A stretch of DNA of 64,000 nucleotides from an uncultured bacterium (GTDB taxonomy: Bacteria > Verrucomicrobiota > Kiritimatiellia > CAIVKH01). The stretch is taken from NCBI GenBank assembly GCA_937958885.1, contig CALGMT010000010.1:1-64000 (forward strand). Direction: 5' to 3'. Positions 35,519-44,600 of this stretch are shown here, piece by piece (the stretch's first letter is position 1; every line of letters starts with the position of its first letter). The translations under genes were made by a program, and so were the position numbers. Below the pieces are notes generated by a model. The model saw only the letters and a list, made by a program, of their open reading frames with translations, was not told where the DNA came from and made no database searches.

Positions 35519-35698
35519 CTGTTGCCCAAACGGGTTATTGATTCACGATCTTTTGATTCGTTCAGAAAACAGCGGTTCGGGTCCGGGCAAAATACCCACC
35601 CCGCTTCGCGAACCCCTCCACAGAAGGAGCCGATTAGACTTGAGCGCAAAACTAGTCCCCTCCTCCGGAGGGGTGCCCGAAGGCCGAGGTGGGTTTTT
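35519..35698 (+). repeat. Dispersed intergenic repeat, copy 1, with terminator-like hairpin
   Basis: The copy begins with GCTGTTGCCCAAAC and shares with the copy at 48335 the blocks ATTCRTTCAGAAA, GTTCGGGTCCGG and GAGGGGTGCCCGAAGG. Within it ACCCACC (35594-35600) pairs with GGTGGGT (35688-35694) and ACCCCTCC (35612-35619) with GGAGGGGT (35667-35674), followed by TTTTT, so it could end transcription of nnr. The right-hand TTTGGGCAAC end of the other copy is missing. Confidence 0.65.
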
Positions 35699-35704
35699 GT
35701 GGGA

Positions 35705-35723
35705 CGGAAAACGGAAGACGGAA
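35705..35723 (+). repeat. 7-bp tandem repeat (CGGAARA)n, short copy
   Basis: CGGAAAACGGAAGACGGAA is two and a half units of the 7-mer CGGAARA. The same unit occurs in two opposed arrays at 55097-55175 and in part at 18198-18210 in the tail of nth. Confidence 0.75.
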
Positions 35724-35797
35724 CGCGGGCAGCACCGTGAAACGGGGCGCCTTTCTGAAAATCTCGCGCGCTAAAGTCGTCTCGATTTTGCAATCGG

Positions 35798-37576
35798 TCA
35801 CGCATCATGGATCAGCTTTTCCACACTGTCTTCGAGTCCGCCGGCGCGATTGCGTGCAAGCCATTGGGAGCGGAACTCGGCGATGAGTGAAGCCCGATCG
35901 TAAGGTTCGCCGAGTCCGCGGGCGAGACCGTACTCGACCAGGTGCGCGGCCGTGCGGAACTCTTCCATTAGCAAGGCCGCGTCTTCGCGCGCGCTGCGCG
36001 CACTGGGCAATCGAGCCATCACCTCGCGAAGACGCGCTCGCGCAGCGCGCAGACTTTCTTCGGGTATTGCGGATTTAAGGTTTTCGATATCGCGCTGAGA
36101 AATGAGTCGGAAAAGCGCAGATGCGTTGTGAAGCGTGTGGCCTGTTTCTCGGTACACCAAGCCAAGATCGTGGGCGAGCTGACCAAGCGTGCGCGAATCG
36201 TCGCGGAATACATGTCCATCACATTGCGCCGCCAAATCGGCCCTCCGATTGGATTCCAAACACCACGCGCGCGCCGCGCCGGCGGCCAGCGGCAGCAGGT
36301 CGACGGCGTACGGTTGCCAGTGACCGTGATCGCCCCAGGAGGTGATCAGCATGCCCGACGCGCCGTTCGCGAGCCCGTTTTCCGCGGCATTCTCCAGATT
36401 GGCCAGCGCGTTGTCTGTCCGTCCAAGCACACTGTTCCACGTTGATGTGCCGGGGCATACGAAAAAGGGGAGGCCCGCGTCGGCGAATTGAGGACACTGC
36501 GCGGCGAAGGGATGGTTTGCCTCGTAGCCCCACACGAGGGGAACGACATCGCGCGGCAGTTCGCCGATCAGCTCGGGATGATTCAAAATAATGTCGCCCC
36601 AGAAATGCATCGTGCGCCCGTGTTGCGAAACCGCGCGATGGATCTTCAAAAGAAAATCGAGGTACACCCGGCCCTTGCCGTCGCGTTCGCACGCCTCGCG
36701 CGAGCGGCCCTGGCCCAGATCGAATGTCTCGTCGCAACCGACATTCACATTCCGGCTCGCGAAATTGGGGAGCAGCTCGGCGAGCAACTCTTCCACGAGC
36801 GCGATGCTGCGCGGGTCGAGCGGGTTCAGGCTGAACGGCTGGTCGCGCCATTCGCCCCACGGGGTCATGAATCCGTCCGGACACTCGGCCAGCGCGCGGT
36901 AGGGCTCGTGCTTGAGCCAGCGGTGCAGGTGGCCGAAGCAATTCTGGTTGGGGACCAGTTCGATGTGGCGCGCGGCGCAGAAGGCGTCGAGTTCGCGCAT
37001 TTCGTCCGCCGTCATCGGGTCGGCGTGTTCCCAGACCGCGCGGTGGTTGCGATAGGCGAAGGTGTGCTCGGTGTAGAGTTCGAGGCGATTGATCTTCCAC
37101 TCGCTGAGTTCATCGACGAGGCGGAACAGCGTGTCCATGGTGGGGACTTTGTCTCGGCTGATGTCGAGCATCACGCCGCGAACGGGGAAATCCGGCGCGT
37201 CTTCGATGCGGCACGCGGGCAGGGCGTCGCGGAATTGGCGGACGAGTTGCCGCAGGGTGAGCGCGGCGTAATGCAGGCCGGCCTGCGCGCCGCCCGTGAG
37301 CGCGATGTGGCGCGGGGTGATGTGGAGGATATAGCCCTGCGCGGGCAGGTCGGGATCGAGCTGGAGCAAGATGGTCGCCGCGCGGCCTTTGTCCGTGTCG
37401 TCGAGCAGTTCCGCCTCCACCCGCAATTCGTGGCGCAAGTCCTGTCGGATTCGGTGCGCAGTCGCGGCGCACGCGCCGCTTGCGTCGTGAATAGCGCAGT
37501 GCCGGTCGCGCAGCGCGATGGCGCCTTGTTCGAGCGCGAGGCGTCGCGGGGCGGGCAGCAGGATGGGAAGCGTCAT
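35798..37576 (-). CDS. Beta-N-acetylhexosaminidase, glycoside hydrolase family 20
   Basis: 592 residues from the ATG at 37576. An N-terminal alpha/beta domain (GH20b, about 1-125) precedes the TIM barrel, which opens with DFPVRGVMLDISRDKVPTM. The catalytic Asp-Glu pair is 282-283 in NVGCDETFDLG, and the substrate-binding Trp residues in MHFWGD and ITSWGDHGHW are present. It removes terminal GlcNAc or GalNAc residues from glycans or peptidoglycan fragments. There is no signal peptide, so it probably works in the cytoplasm on imported oligosaccharides. The barrel is followed by a helical C-terminal domain. An open frame continues upstream of the ATG through the divergent Spy gene but is not coding. 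Confidence 0.9.
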   Translation of the reverse strand: MTLPILLPAPRRLALEQGAIALRDRHCAIHDASGACAATAHRIRQDLRHELRVEAELLDDTDKGRAATILLQLDPDLPAQGYILHITPRHIALTGGAQAGLHYAALTLRQLVRQFRDALPACRIEDAPDFPVRGVMLDISRDKVPTMDTLFRLVDELSEWKINRLELYTEHTFAYRNHRAVWEHADPMTADEMRELDAFCAARHIELVPNQNCFGHLHRWLKHEPYRALAECPDGFMTPWGEWRDQPFSLNPLDPRSIALVEELLAELLPNFASRNVNVGCDETFDLGQGRSREACERDGKGRVYLDFLLKIHRAVSQHGRTMHFWGDIILNHPELIGELPRDVVPLVWGYEANHPFAAQCPQFADAGLPFFVCPGTSTWNSVLGRTDNALANLENAAENGLANGASGMLITSWGDHGHWQPYAVDLLPLAAGAARAWCLESNRRADLAAQCDGHVFRDDSRTLGQLAHDLGLVYRETGHTLHNASALFRLISQRDIENLKSAIPEESLRAARARLREVMARLPSARSAREDAALLMEEFRTAAHLVEYGLARGLGEPYDRASLIAEFRSQWLARNRAGGLEDSVEKLIHDA

Positions 37577-37726
37577 GGCGGCATGAAATCTCGATTGCGG
37601 CGCGCTCGCAATACGGAATCGTTGATTCGCGGATGGATATTTTGCTCCGCGGCACAATAGCGCGACGGCTTCGCGCGTTCTTCTAACAGTGCGCGGCTCG
37701 GAAGGCGGCGCGATGGAGAAACGATC

Positions 37727-38275
37727 ATGAACAGGCGGAATAAAGCAGCAGTGACGATGGGTGTGCTTGCGCTGACGGCGCTGTCGCTGACGGCGTGGGC
37801 GAAGCCGGGCGGACGCCCGGCGGGCGAGGCGCCCGGTCCCTTCGGGGGGGGCGGACCCGGTCTCGGGCGCATGCTCGAGAACGAACAGGCGATCCAGCGG
37901 CTCGGGTTGAGCGCAGACCAAGTGTCCGCGCTTCAGGCGCGGCTCGCGGATGCGGAGAAAACCCTCATCAAGCTTCGCGCGGAGGTCCAGCTCGCGGAAG
38001 CCGAAGTACGAAACTTGATGCGGAAAGACGTCGTCGACCGCGCGGCGGTAATGAAGGCGGTTGACGCCGCCGGCGCGGCGCATCTGGCGCTGCGGAAGGC
38101 GATGATCGAAGAGCGCCTGGCGTTCCGCGAAATTGCGGGTCCCGACGCCGCGAAAAAGGCGCGCCAACATTTCGCGCAGCACCGACGGGATGGCGGCGCG
38201 AAGTACGGCCCCGGCGGACGCGGCGAGCGTTTCGAGCGACGCGGTCCTCCGCCGTTCGAACCGGACGCGGAATAA
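37727..38275 (+). CDS. Spy/CpxP-like periplasmic protein
   Basis: 182 residues. A signal peptide (cleavage after LTAWA) precedes a Gly/Pro-rich linker and an all-helical segment with the LTxxQ-type signature RLGLSADQVSALQARLADAE, characteristic of the Spy/CpxP/heavy-metal-sensor group. These form small helical dimers in the periplasm that bind unfolded protein or metal and feed stress signalling. The C-terminus is Arg/Gly/Pro-rich (GGRGERFERRGPPPF). No two-component system lies next to it. It diverges from the GH20 gene across 150 bases and converges with recQ. Confidence 0.7.
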   Translation: MNRRNKAAVTMGVLALTALSLTAWAKPGGRPAGEAPGPFGGGGPGLGRMLENEQAIQRLGLSADQVSALQARLADAEKTLIKLRAEVQLAEAEVRNLMRKDVVDRAAVMKAVDAAGAAHLALRKAMIEERLAFREIAGPDAAKKARQHFAQHRRDGGAKYGPGGRGERFERRGPPPFEPDAE

Positions 38276-38296
38276 GGCCCTGCCCGGCGGAGCTTG

Positions 38297-38317
38297 ATTC
38301 GGGGCGGGGCGGGCCGA

Positions 38318-38336
<19 letters not shown>
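38297..38336. terminator. Bidirectional hairpin between the convergent Spy-like gene and recQ
   Basis: ATTCGGGGCGG...CGGGC (38297-38314) pairs with GCCCGCCGCCCCGAAT (38321-38336), leaving a 6-base loop and a two-base bulge. It overlaps the last codons of recQ. There is no T run, so efficiency is doubtful, but the convergent position fits a shared termination site. Confidence 0.45.
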
Positions 38337-40144
<1,808 letters not shown>

Positions 40145-40206
40145 GCGCGGAAGCGTAGGAAATCTTTCGTCGCGTGCAAGCATGCGATCGGCGCGTGCCG
40201 GCGCAA

Positions 40207-41259
40207 TCACTCTTCGCTTTTCAGCATCTGCCGCAGCTTCTTCAGGGCGGCATCCTGGATTTGCTTGATTCGCGCGCGGGTCAGGGACAGCAGGCGTCCG
40301 GTTTCCTCGAGCGTCCGGCCCTCGATGAAGCGCAATTTCATGATATACCGCGCGCGCTCGGGCAGTTTCTCCATCGCCTTCCAGACCTCGGCCACTTCCG
40401 CGCCCTGCGAGGCGGCGCGCGCGAGCGGGTCTTCCACCACCTCGTACAGACTGCCGCCGTCCTCATTGAAGAGCGCGTCGAGCGAAACCGGTGGCGCGGG
40501 CATGCGCTCCCACTGGTGCACGAAGCTGCGCACCTTCGCGATGCGATCGACGGGCAGGTCCGCGATCTTCGCGACAACTTCGTCGGACGGGTCCTCGCCG
40601 TAGTCGCGTTTCCATGTGTCGACGATGCTCTTGACCAGTTGCATTTCGCGGCTCGGGCGGATGCCGAAACTGCCCGCGCGAACGTGGTCGCGGAAGAAGT
40701 TGCGGAGCCGGTTCTGGATGGCCTTCTGCGAGTAGGAATAAAACGGCGTGCCGCGGGTGTAGTCGAACTTGCGCACCGCGTTGGCGAGGGCCTTCGAAGC
40801 CTCTTGAAGAAAATCTGCGATCCAGACCGGGCCGATCCAGAAATAGGGTTTGATGCAGTTGACGATCAGCCGGCGGTTCGCGATGAACAGCTCTTCCTCC
40901 GCCGCCTCGATACGGGAGACGAGACGGCGCGCCTCAACCAGCGCCGCGCGTGCGGCCTCCGGCGATTTGAAGCGTTTGCGGCTCAGCGCGCGGATTTTCG
41001 TGCAGCACCAATGGATTTCTGTGAAGAGATCCAGCGTCAACTCCGGCCCCAGCAGCTCGACCGTGCCGCGCTCGATCAAGAAGCGACCGACCGCCTGCAT
41101 CGACGAGTCCGGTTCGACATAGGTGCGGGTTTGCCGCACGCGCGGCGGATCGAAGTCCGCGCGGTGAAATTCCGGGAGATCGATTGCGGGAAACGGCAGG
41201 CTCTCTGCGAGCGCGCGCAGTTCGGCTTGTATCTCGGTCGTCTGTTTGGTGGCCGCCAC
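40207..41259 (-). CDS. Divergent sigma-70 family RNA polymerase factor
   Basis: 350 residues. Region 2 is recognisable but drifted (NRRLIVNCIKPYFWIGPVWIADFLQEASKALANAVRKFDYTRGTPFYSYSQKAIQNRLRNFFRDH), region 3 is degenerate, and region 4 ends with a clear helix-turn-helix (ERARYIMKLRFIEGRTLEETGRLLSLTRARIKQIQDAALKKLRQML). An N-terminal ~130-residue extension has no similarity I recognise. The -10 recognition helix differs strongly from the housekeeping type (SYSQKAIQNRLRNF instead of TYAAWWI), so it probably reads a different promoter. No anti-sigma gene is adjacent. It is followed by recQ with possible four-base overlap. Confidence 0.85.
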   Translation of the reverse strand: MAATKQTTEIQAELRALAESLPFPAIDLPEFHRADFDPPRVRQTRTYVEPDSSMQAVGRFLIERGTVELLGPELTLDLFTEIHWCCTKIRALSRKRFKSPEAARAALVEARRLVSRIEAAEEELFIANRRLIVNCIKPYFWIGPVWIADFLQEASKALANAVRKFDYTRGTPFYSYSQKAIQNRLRNFFRDHVRAGSFGIRPSREMQLVKSIVDTWKRDYGEDPSDEVVAKIADLPVDRIAKVRSFVHQWERMPAPPVSLDALFNEDGGSLYEVVEDPLARAASQGAEVAEVWKAMEKLPERARYIMKLRFIEGRTLEETGRLLSLTRARIKQIQDAALKKLRQMLKSEE

Positions 41260-41304
41260 GGGGTGTGTTTCCGTTTGCTCCGCCGAACGAGAGGCAGGAC
41301 CTTC

Positions 41305-42000
41305 TTATTCGGGCGGGAATTCCGGCATGGGCGGATCGCCTGCCGCGAAGCGCACGCGAAGGTCCATCTGCTGCGCGCGCGCGAATGCACGCGGATCGTT
41401 CGATACATCGAAGATCCAGCGGGCGACGCGCGCGTCCTGCTCGTCGGCGTTCGATTCGAGGATATCCGTTGGCGTTTCCACGCGCAATTCCGCGCGGAAG
41501 CCGGCCATCATCTCGCGCATCAACTCGGCCATCTCCGTCATCATCGGATCGGACGGCGGCGCAATTTGCGCGAACTCCATCGCGCCCCCGTCCACGCGCT
41601 TCACGCGCAACTGGCGGTCGGACAGAAATTCCGTCTGCGTCAATGCGCCGAGCGACGCGAAACGCATCTTAAGCCGCACCGTGCGCTTGCCCTCGGCCTC
41701 CCACGAGGCCGCCTCTTCGAGTGTGACGCCGAGCGGCTCGTATTCCTTGAAATCCTCGCGGATCTGCGCCTCGTCGAATGCGAGCGGCGTCGGAACCTCC
41801 TCGCCGATCGCCTCCGCCTCCGCGCGCGCGTGCGCCTCAACTTCTGCCAGCATCTCGGTGGTCATCGCATACTGCACGCTCAAGGTGCCGCCGCCGTTCT
41901 GATCGAGCGTCAGCGTTTGTTCAATCTGGACGCACGCGGACAACAGGAGGCATGCGATGAGCGGCAGCGGAAGAAAGCGGAACGCGCGATGAAACACCAT
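41305..42000 (-). CDS. Putative lipoprotein of unknown function
   Basis: 231 residues from the ATG at 42000. A lipoprotein signal peptide with lipobox LLSACVQ (Cys about residue 22) is evident. The mature region starts IEQTLTLDQNGGGTLSVQYAMT, which resembles the LppM-like/DUF family whose members begin with a strand describing a conjugated beta sandwich, followed by a long acidic helical segment (AEVEAHARAEAEAIGEE) and another strand pair. It ends DVSNDPRAFARAQQMDLRVRFAAGDPPMPEFPPE-like, rich in Pro. It is probably anchored in the inner or outer membrane. It sits between hemB and the sigma gene, all on the minus strand. Confidence 0.65.
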   Translation of the reverse strand: MVFHRAFRFLPLPLIACLLLSACVQIEQTLTLDQNGGGTLSVQYAMTTEMLAEVEAHARAEAEAIGEEVPTPLAFDEAQIREDFKEYEPLGVTLEEAASWEAEGKRTVRLKMRFASLGALTQTEFLSDRQLRVKRVDGGAMEFAQIAPPSDPMMTEMAELMREMMAGFRAELRVETPTDILESNADEQDARVARWIFDVSNDPRAFARAQQMDLRVRFAAGDPPMPEFPPE

Positions 42001-42051
42001 GCCTGAACCATCGCACGCCCCCACATGCCGATTCAAGCCGGAATCCGAGCG

Positions 42052-43047
42052 TTATTGGTTCAACAGGCGCGCTGCGCCGGGGGCGGCGTAGGTGAAAATC
42101 AGATCCGCGCCGGCGCGTCGGATCCCGAGCAGCGATTCGAGCAGGCAGGCGTCCTCCGGGATCCACCCGCGCGCGCCAGCGGCTTTGAGCATCGCATATT
42201 CGCCGCTCACTTGATACGCGGCGACCGGCACAGAGACCGCCTCGCGCACCGCGCGCACGATATCGAGATAAGGACCCGCCGGCTTCACCATCACGATGTC
42301 CGCGCCCTCGGCCACGTCGAGTGCGACCTCGCGCAGCGCCTCGCGCGCGTTGGCCGGATCCATTTGATATGTTTTTTTGTCGCCGTGTTTCGGCGCGGAG
42401 TCCAGCGCGTCGCGAAACGGGCCGTAGAAGGAAGAACAGTATTTTGCCGCGTAGGAGAGAATGCCGGTTCCGGTATAGCCGGCGGCATCGAGCGCGGAGC
42501 GGATGTGGCCGACGCGGCCGTCCATCATATCGCTGGGCGCGACGATATCCGCGCCTGCGCGCGCTTGGGCGACGGCCATTTCCGCGAGAATGCCGAGCGT
42601 GGTGTCGTTGTCGATGCGGCCCCGGTCGTCCACATAGCCGTCGTGACCTTCGCTGGAGTAGGGGTCCATCGCGACATCGGTGATCACGCAGAGTTCCGGC
42701 AGCGCCTGCTTAAGCGCGCGAACCGTTTGTTGGAGCAGGCCGTTCGGATTCACGGACTCTGTCGCGAGCGGGTCTTTCAAGCGGTCTGGGATCGCGGGGA
42801 AAAGAGCGACTGCCGGGATACCGAGTTTGAAAGCGGCGCGCGCCTCTTTGACGATGAGGTCGCGGCTGAACCGGAAGCAGCCCGGCATTGACCGGATAGG
42901 TATGCGCCTGTTTTTCCCCTCGCACACAAACAGCGGCCACACGAGGTGATCCGGCGTCAGGGTGGTTTCGCGCGCCATTCGTCGGATGGAATCCGACGCC
43001 CGGTTCCTTCGTGGGCGAACGGGCAGATGGAGGTATGAGTCTGACAT
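42052..43047 (-). CDS. hemB: Porphobilinogen synthase (delta-aminolevulinic acid dehydratase)
   Basis: 331 residues. It condenses two 5-aminolevulinate molecules in haem and corrin synthesis. The two active-site lysines are Lys202 (YAAKYCSSFYGPFR) and Lys255 (MVKPAG). The metal loop DVAMDPYSSEGHDG lacks the Cys triad of zinc enzymes and has the Asp-type sequence of magnesium-dependent HemB. No other haem genes are near. The upstream 290 bases hold a three-unit hairpin repeat and the tRNA-Val promoter on the other strand. Confidence 0.95.
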   Translation of the reverse strand: MSDSYLHLPVRPRRNRASDSIRRMARETTLTPDHLVWPLFVCEGKNRRIPIRSMPGCFRFSRDLIVKEARAAFKLGIPAVALFPAIPDRLKDPLATESVNPNGLLQQTVRALKQALPELCVITDVAMDPYSSEGHDGYVDDRGRIDNDTTLGILAEMAVAQARAGADIVAPSDMMDGRVGHIRSALDAAGYTGTGILSYAAKYCSSFYGPFRDALDSAPKHGDKKTYQMDPANAREALREVALDVAEGADIVMVKPAGPYLDIVRAVREAVSVPVAAYQVSGEYAMLKAAGARGWIPEDACLLESLLGIRRAGADLIFTYAAPGAARLLNQ

Positions 43048-43090
43048 GAACGAATACTAGCAGCAGGGTTGGCGTCCTGCATGCCGATAA

Positions 43091-43206
43091 TTGTGATGGG
43101 ATTTAATGGGTCGTCGAGGAGACCCCTATTTGTGATAGGATTTAATTGGGTCGTCGAGTAGACCCCTGTTTGTGATAGGCTGTAACTGGGTCGTCGAGTA
43201 GACCCC
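43091..43206. repeat. Three tandem 39-40 bp hairpin repeats
   Basis: Units start at TTGTGAT at 43091, 43130 and 43170 (periods 39 and 40) and end with GACCCC. Each has a conserved GGGTC-N8-GACCC inverted repeat separated by a variable TAGGATTTAATT-type segment. The last unit runs into a CCGGCG/CGCCGG hairpin (43205-43225). There are no unique spacers, so this is not a CRISPR. It lies between hemB and the tRNA, about 250 bases from a REP-associated transposase. Confidence 0.85.
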
Positions 43207-43294
43207 GGCGGGCTTGTCTCGCCGGTGAAGGAGTTTGGAGGCTAACCGCGCGTCACCGAATAACCTGTCTGCATATAACGCCGCGCGCGCGTCC

Positions 43295-43326
43295 TTGACA
43301 AAAGCGCTGAAAACGGGACAGATTAT
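43295..43326 (+). promoter_or_regulatory. Candidate promoter of tRNA-Val
   Basis: A perfect TTGACA at 43295-43300 stands 42 bases before the tRNA. The -10 is poor: GATTAT at 43321 with a 20-bp spacer, or CAGATT at 43319 with 18 bp. The strong -35 so close to a tRNA supports the call. Confidence 0.4.
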
Positions 43327-43336
43327 TTCTTTCGAC

Positions 43337-43413
43337 GGGCGATTAGCTCAGTTGGTCAGAGCGCGTGCCTCACATGCACGAGGTCACTGGTTCGAGCCCA
43401 GTATCGCCCACCA
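43337..43413 (+). tRNA. tRNA-Val (anticodon CAC)
   Basis: A complete 77-base cloverleaf: acceptor stem GGGCGAT/ATCGCCC, D arm GCTC...GAGC, anticodon stem CGTGC/GCACG with loop CTCACAT (anticodon CAC, reading GUG), a five-base variable loop and T arm ACTGG-TTCGAGC-CCAGT. The 3' CCA is encoded in the genome. All stems are fully paired. Confidence 0.97.
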
Positions 43414-43458
43414 CCCAAGACGTTTCGGATGTCCCGCGACGATGAGCCACGAGGAAAA

Positions 43459-44545
43459 GGTGTCAGTCCGTACATTTGTACAATCTTGCGCGCAGGCGCC
43501 TGCGAGTCGCGTCGCTCGCCTGTCGAAAGGCCCGAACGGCACGACTGACATTGACTCGATTGCCCATCTCCAGTCGCTCGCAAATCCAGCGATCCGGTAT
43601 CACCGTGCGGCTTTTCACCCACCAGGCGATCGCCTGTTTTAACGGATCATTCTGCCGAAGAGCATAAACGCTGTTGACCGTTACGTTTAGGGTCTCACAG
43701 GCCCGCTGAAGGGCTTCCTCCGCCGCGCGCTCGTCATGGCGCCGCAACCCTTCCGCGCGATACGAATCGCGGCGACGCCCGCGCACAGCCAGATCGATTC
43801 GCTCCTGAAGTTGTTCACCAAACGCCTCGTCACCGATATACCACCCTCGCCGAACGGACCGCCACTCCTCCTCGTCCGCGTCCGTCAACTGCCCACCTGC
43901 AACCTCCGCGGCCCGCCTCTCCAGATATGCGCGATAACGCGCCCGCGCGGACACCCCCTCGTCCGCAAGTTCCAACGCCGCAAAAACGCGCTTGCGAACA
44001 AGCCAAACCGGCAACTTCCGGCCGCACACAAAAGGCACAAAGCTGCTCCATGGGTAATCTGCAAGACGCCTGCGATCACCCGCCCAAAGCCCGGCGCGCG
44101 CAGGATTCAAATGGATATAGTCGCTCACAACCCGGAAATATTCATGATCGTCAGTCGAGACCGGAATGGCTTTATATCGACCCTGAAACAAATGCCCCTT
44201 TAGGCGGTGACGCGCGTTAAACCGCTGCGTATAGGTCCCTTGAAACCACTTCATTCCGGCCACCAAGTTCGGTTCGGTCGTTTCCAGCAAGAGGTGGTAG
44301 TGATTCGGCATCAACACATATGAATGCACCAAAAATCCCGTCCTCTCGCACACCTCGCCGAGCGTTTGCAGCATGAGCCGCCGGTCCTCATCGCTGCGGA
44401 AGATAACCTCCTGCCGGTCGCCACGACACATGACGTGGTACACCGCGCCTGCATACTCGACTCGCACACTTCTCGGCATCTGTTCATACTATCATATCGA
44501 CATGACGTATCCAGTCGAGAATGTACATATGTACGGACTGACCCC
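43459..44545. mobile_element. REP-associated tyrosine transposase unit with inverted ends
   Basis: The unit is bounded by 24-bp inverted repeats, left GGTGTCAGTCCGTACATTTG... (43459-43482) and right complement GGGGTCAGTCCGTACATATG... (44522-44545), with two mismatches. Both contain the palindrome core GTACATNTGTAC. The transposase gene fills the interior; its stop codon lies inside the left end. Beyond the right end come repeated CTGACCYCTTTTG sequences (44551-44585), a motif typical of the flanks of these elements. Confidence 0.8.
43463..44479 (-). CDS. REP-associated tyrosine transposase (RAYT, Y1_Tnp/HUH type)
   Basis: 338 residues. The HUH nuclease motif is HYHLLLE at residues 60-66 and the catalytic Tyr121 is in YIHLNPARAG. 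The opening PRSVRVEYAGAVYHVMCRGD and the FQGRYKAIPV strand are typical of the family that moves and maintains REP palindromes, using single-stranded DNA. After ~190 residues comes a DNA-binding C-terminal part with a helix-turn-helix (RTVIPDRWICERLEMGNRVNVSRAVRAFR). The reading frame is intact and ends inside the left inverted repeat, suggesting a recent, possibly still active, copy. Confidence 0.92.
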   Translation of the reverse strand: MPRSVRVEYAGAVYHVMCRGDRQEVIFRSDEDRRLMLQTLGEVCERTGFLVHSYVLMPNHYHLLLETTEPNLVAGMKWFQGTYTQRFNARHRLKGHLFQGRYKAIPVSTDDHEYFRVVSDYIHLNPARAGLWAGDRRRLADYPWSSFVPFVCGRKLPVWLVRKRVFAALELADEGVSARARYRAYLERRAAEVAGGQLTDADEEEWRSVRRGWYIGDEAFGEQLQERIDLAVRGRRRDSYRAEGLRRHDERAAEEALQRACETLNVTVNSVYALRQNDPLKQAIAWWVKSRTVIPDRWICERLEMGNRVNVSRAVRAFRQASDATRRRLRARLYKCTD

Positions 44546-44550
44546 TTTTG

Positions 44551-44585
44551 TTCCTTTTGCACTGACCTCTTTTGCCTGACCCCTT
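44551..44585. repeat. CTGACC(C/T)CTTTTG repeats beside the transposase unit
   Basis: Copies of CTGACCYCTTTTG lie at about 44539, 44561 and 44577, immediately outside or overlapping the right inverted end. A single inverted copy (CAAAGGGGTCAG) lies alone at 58453. The motif is a common flank of REP-associated transposases. Confidence 0.7.
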
Positions 44586-44600
44586 TTGTTGGGGCGCTTC

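Larger units (their letters stand above)
35445..35797. other. Gene-free spacer with a dispersed repeat and long hairpin
   Basis: These 353 bases between the convergent nnr and GH20 genes hold no credible coding region. They contain one copy of a repeat also found at 48335-48537, a long imperfect hairpin ending in TTTTT and a 7-bp tandem repeat (35705-35723). Confidence 0.7.

Noticed and set aside
37577..38182. Upstream open extension of the GH20 gene
   Set aside because: It crosses the divergent Spy-like gene, contains no GH20 sequence and lacks a ribosome-binding site; family alignment supports the start at 37576.
43091..43206. Possible short CRISPR array (three 39-40 bp units)
   Set aside because: The units follow one another directly with no unique spacers, vary in sequence and contain a hairpin; there are no cas genes in the window.
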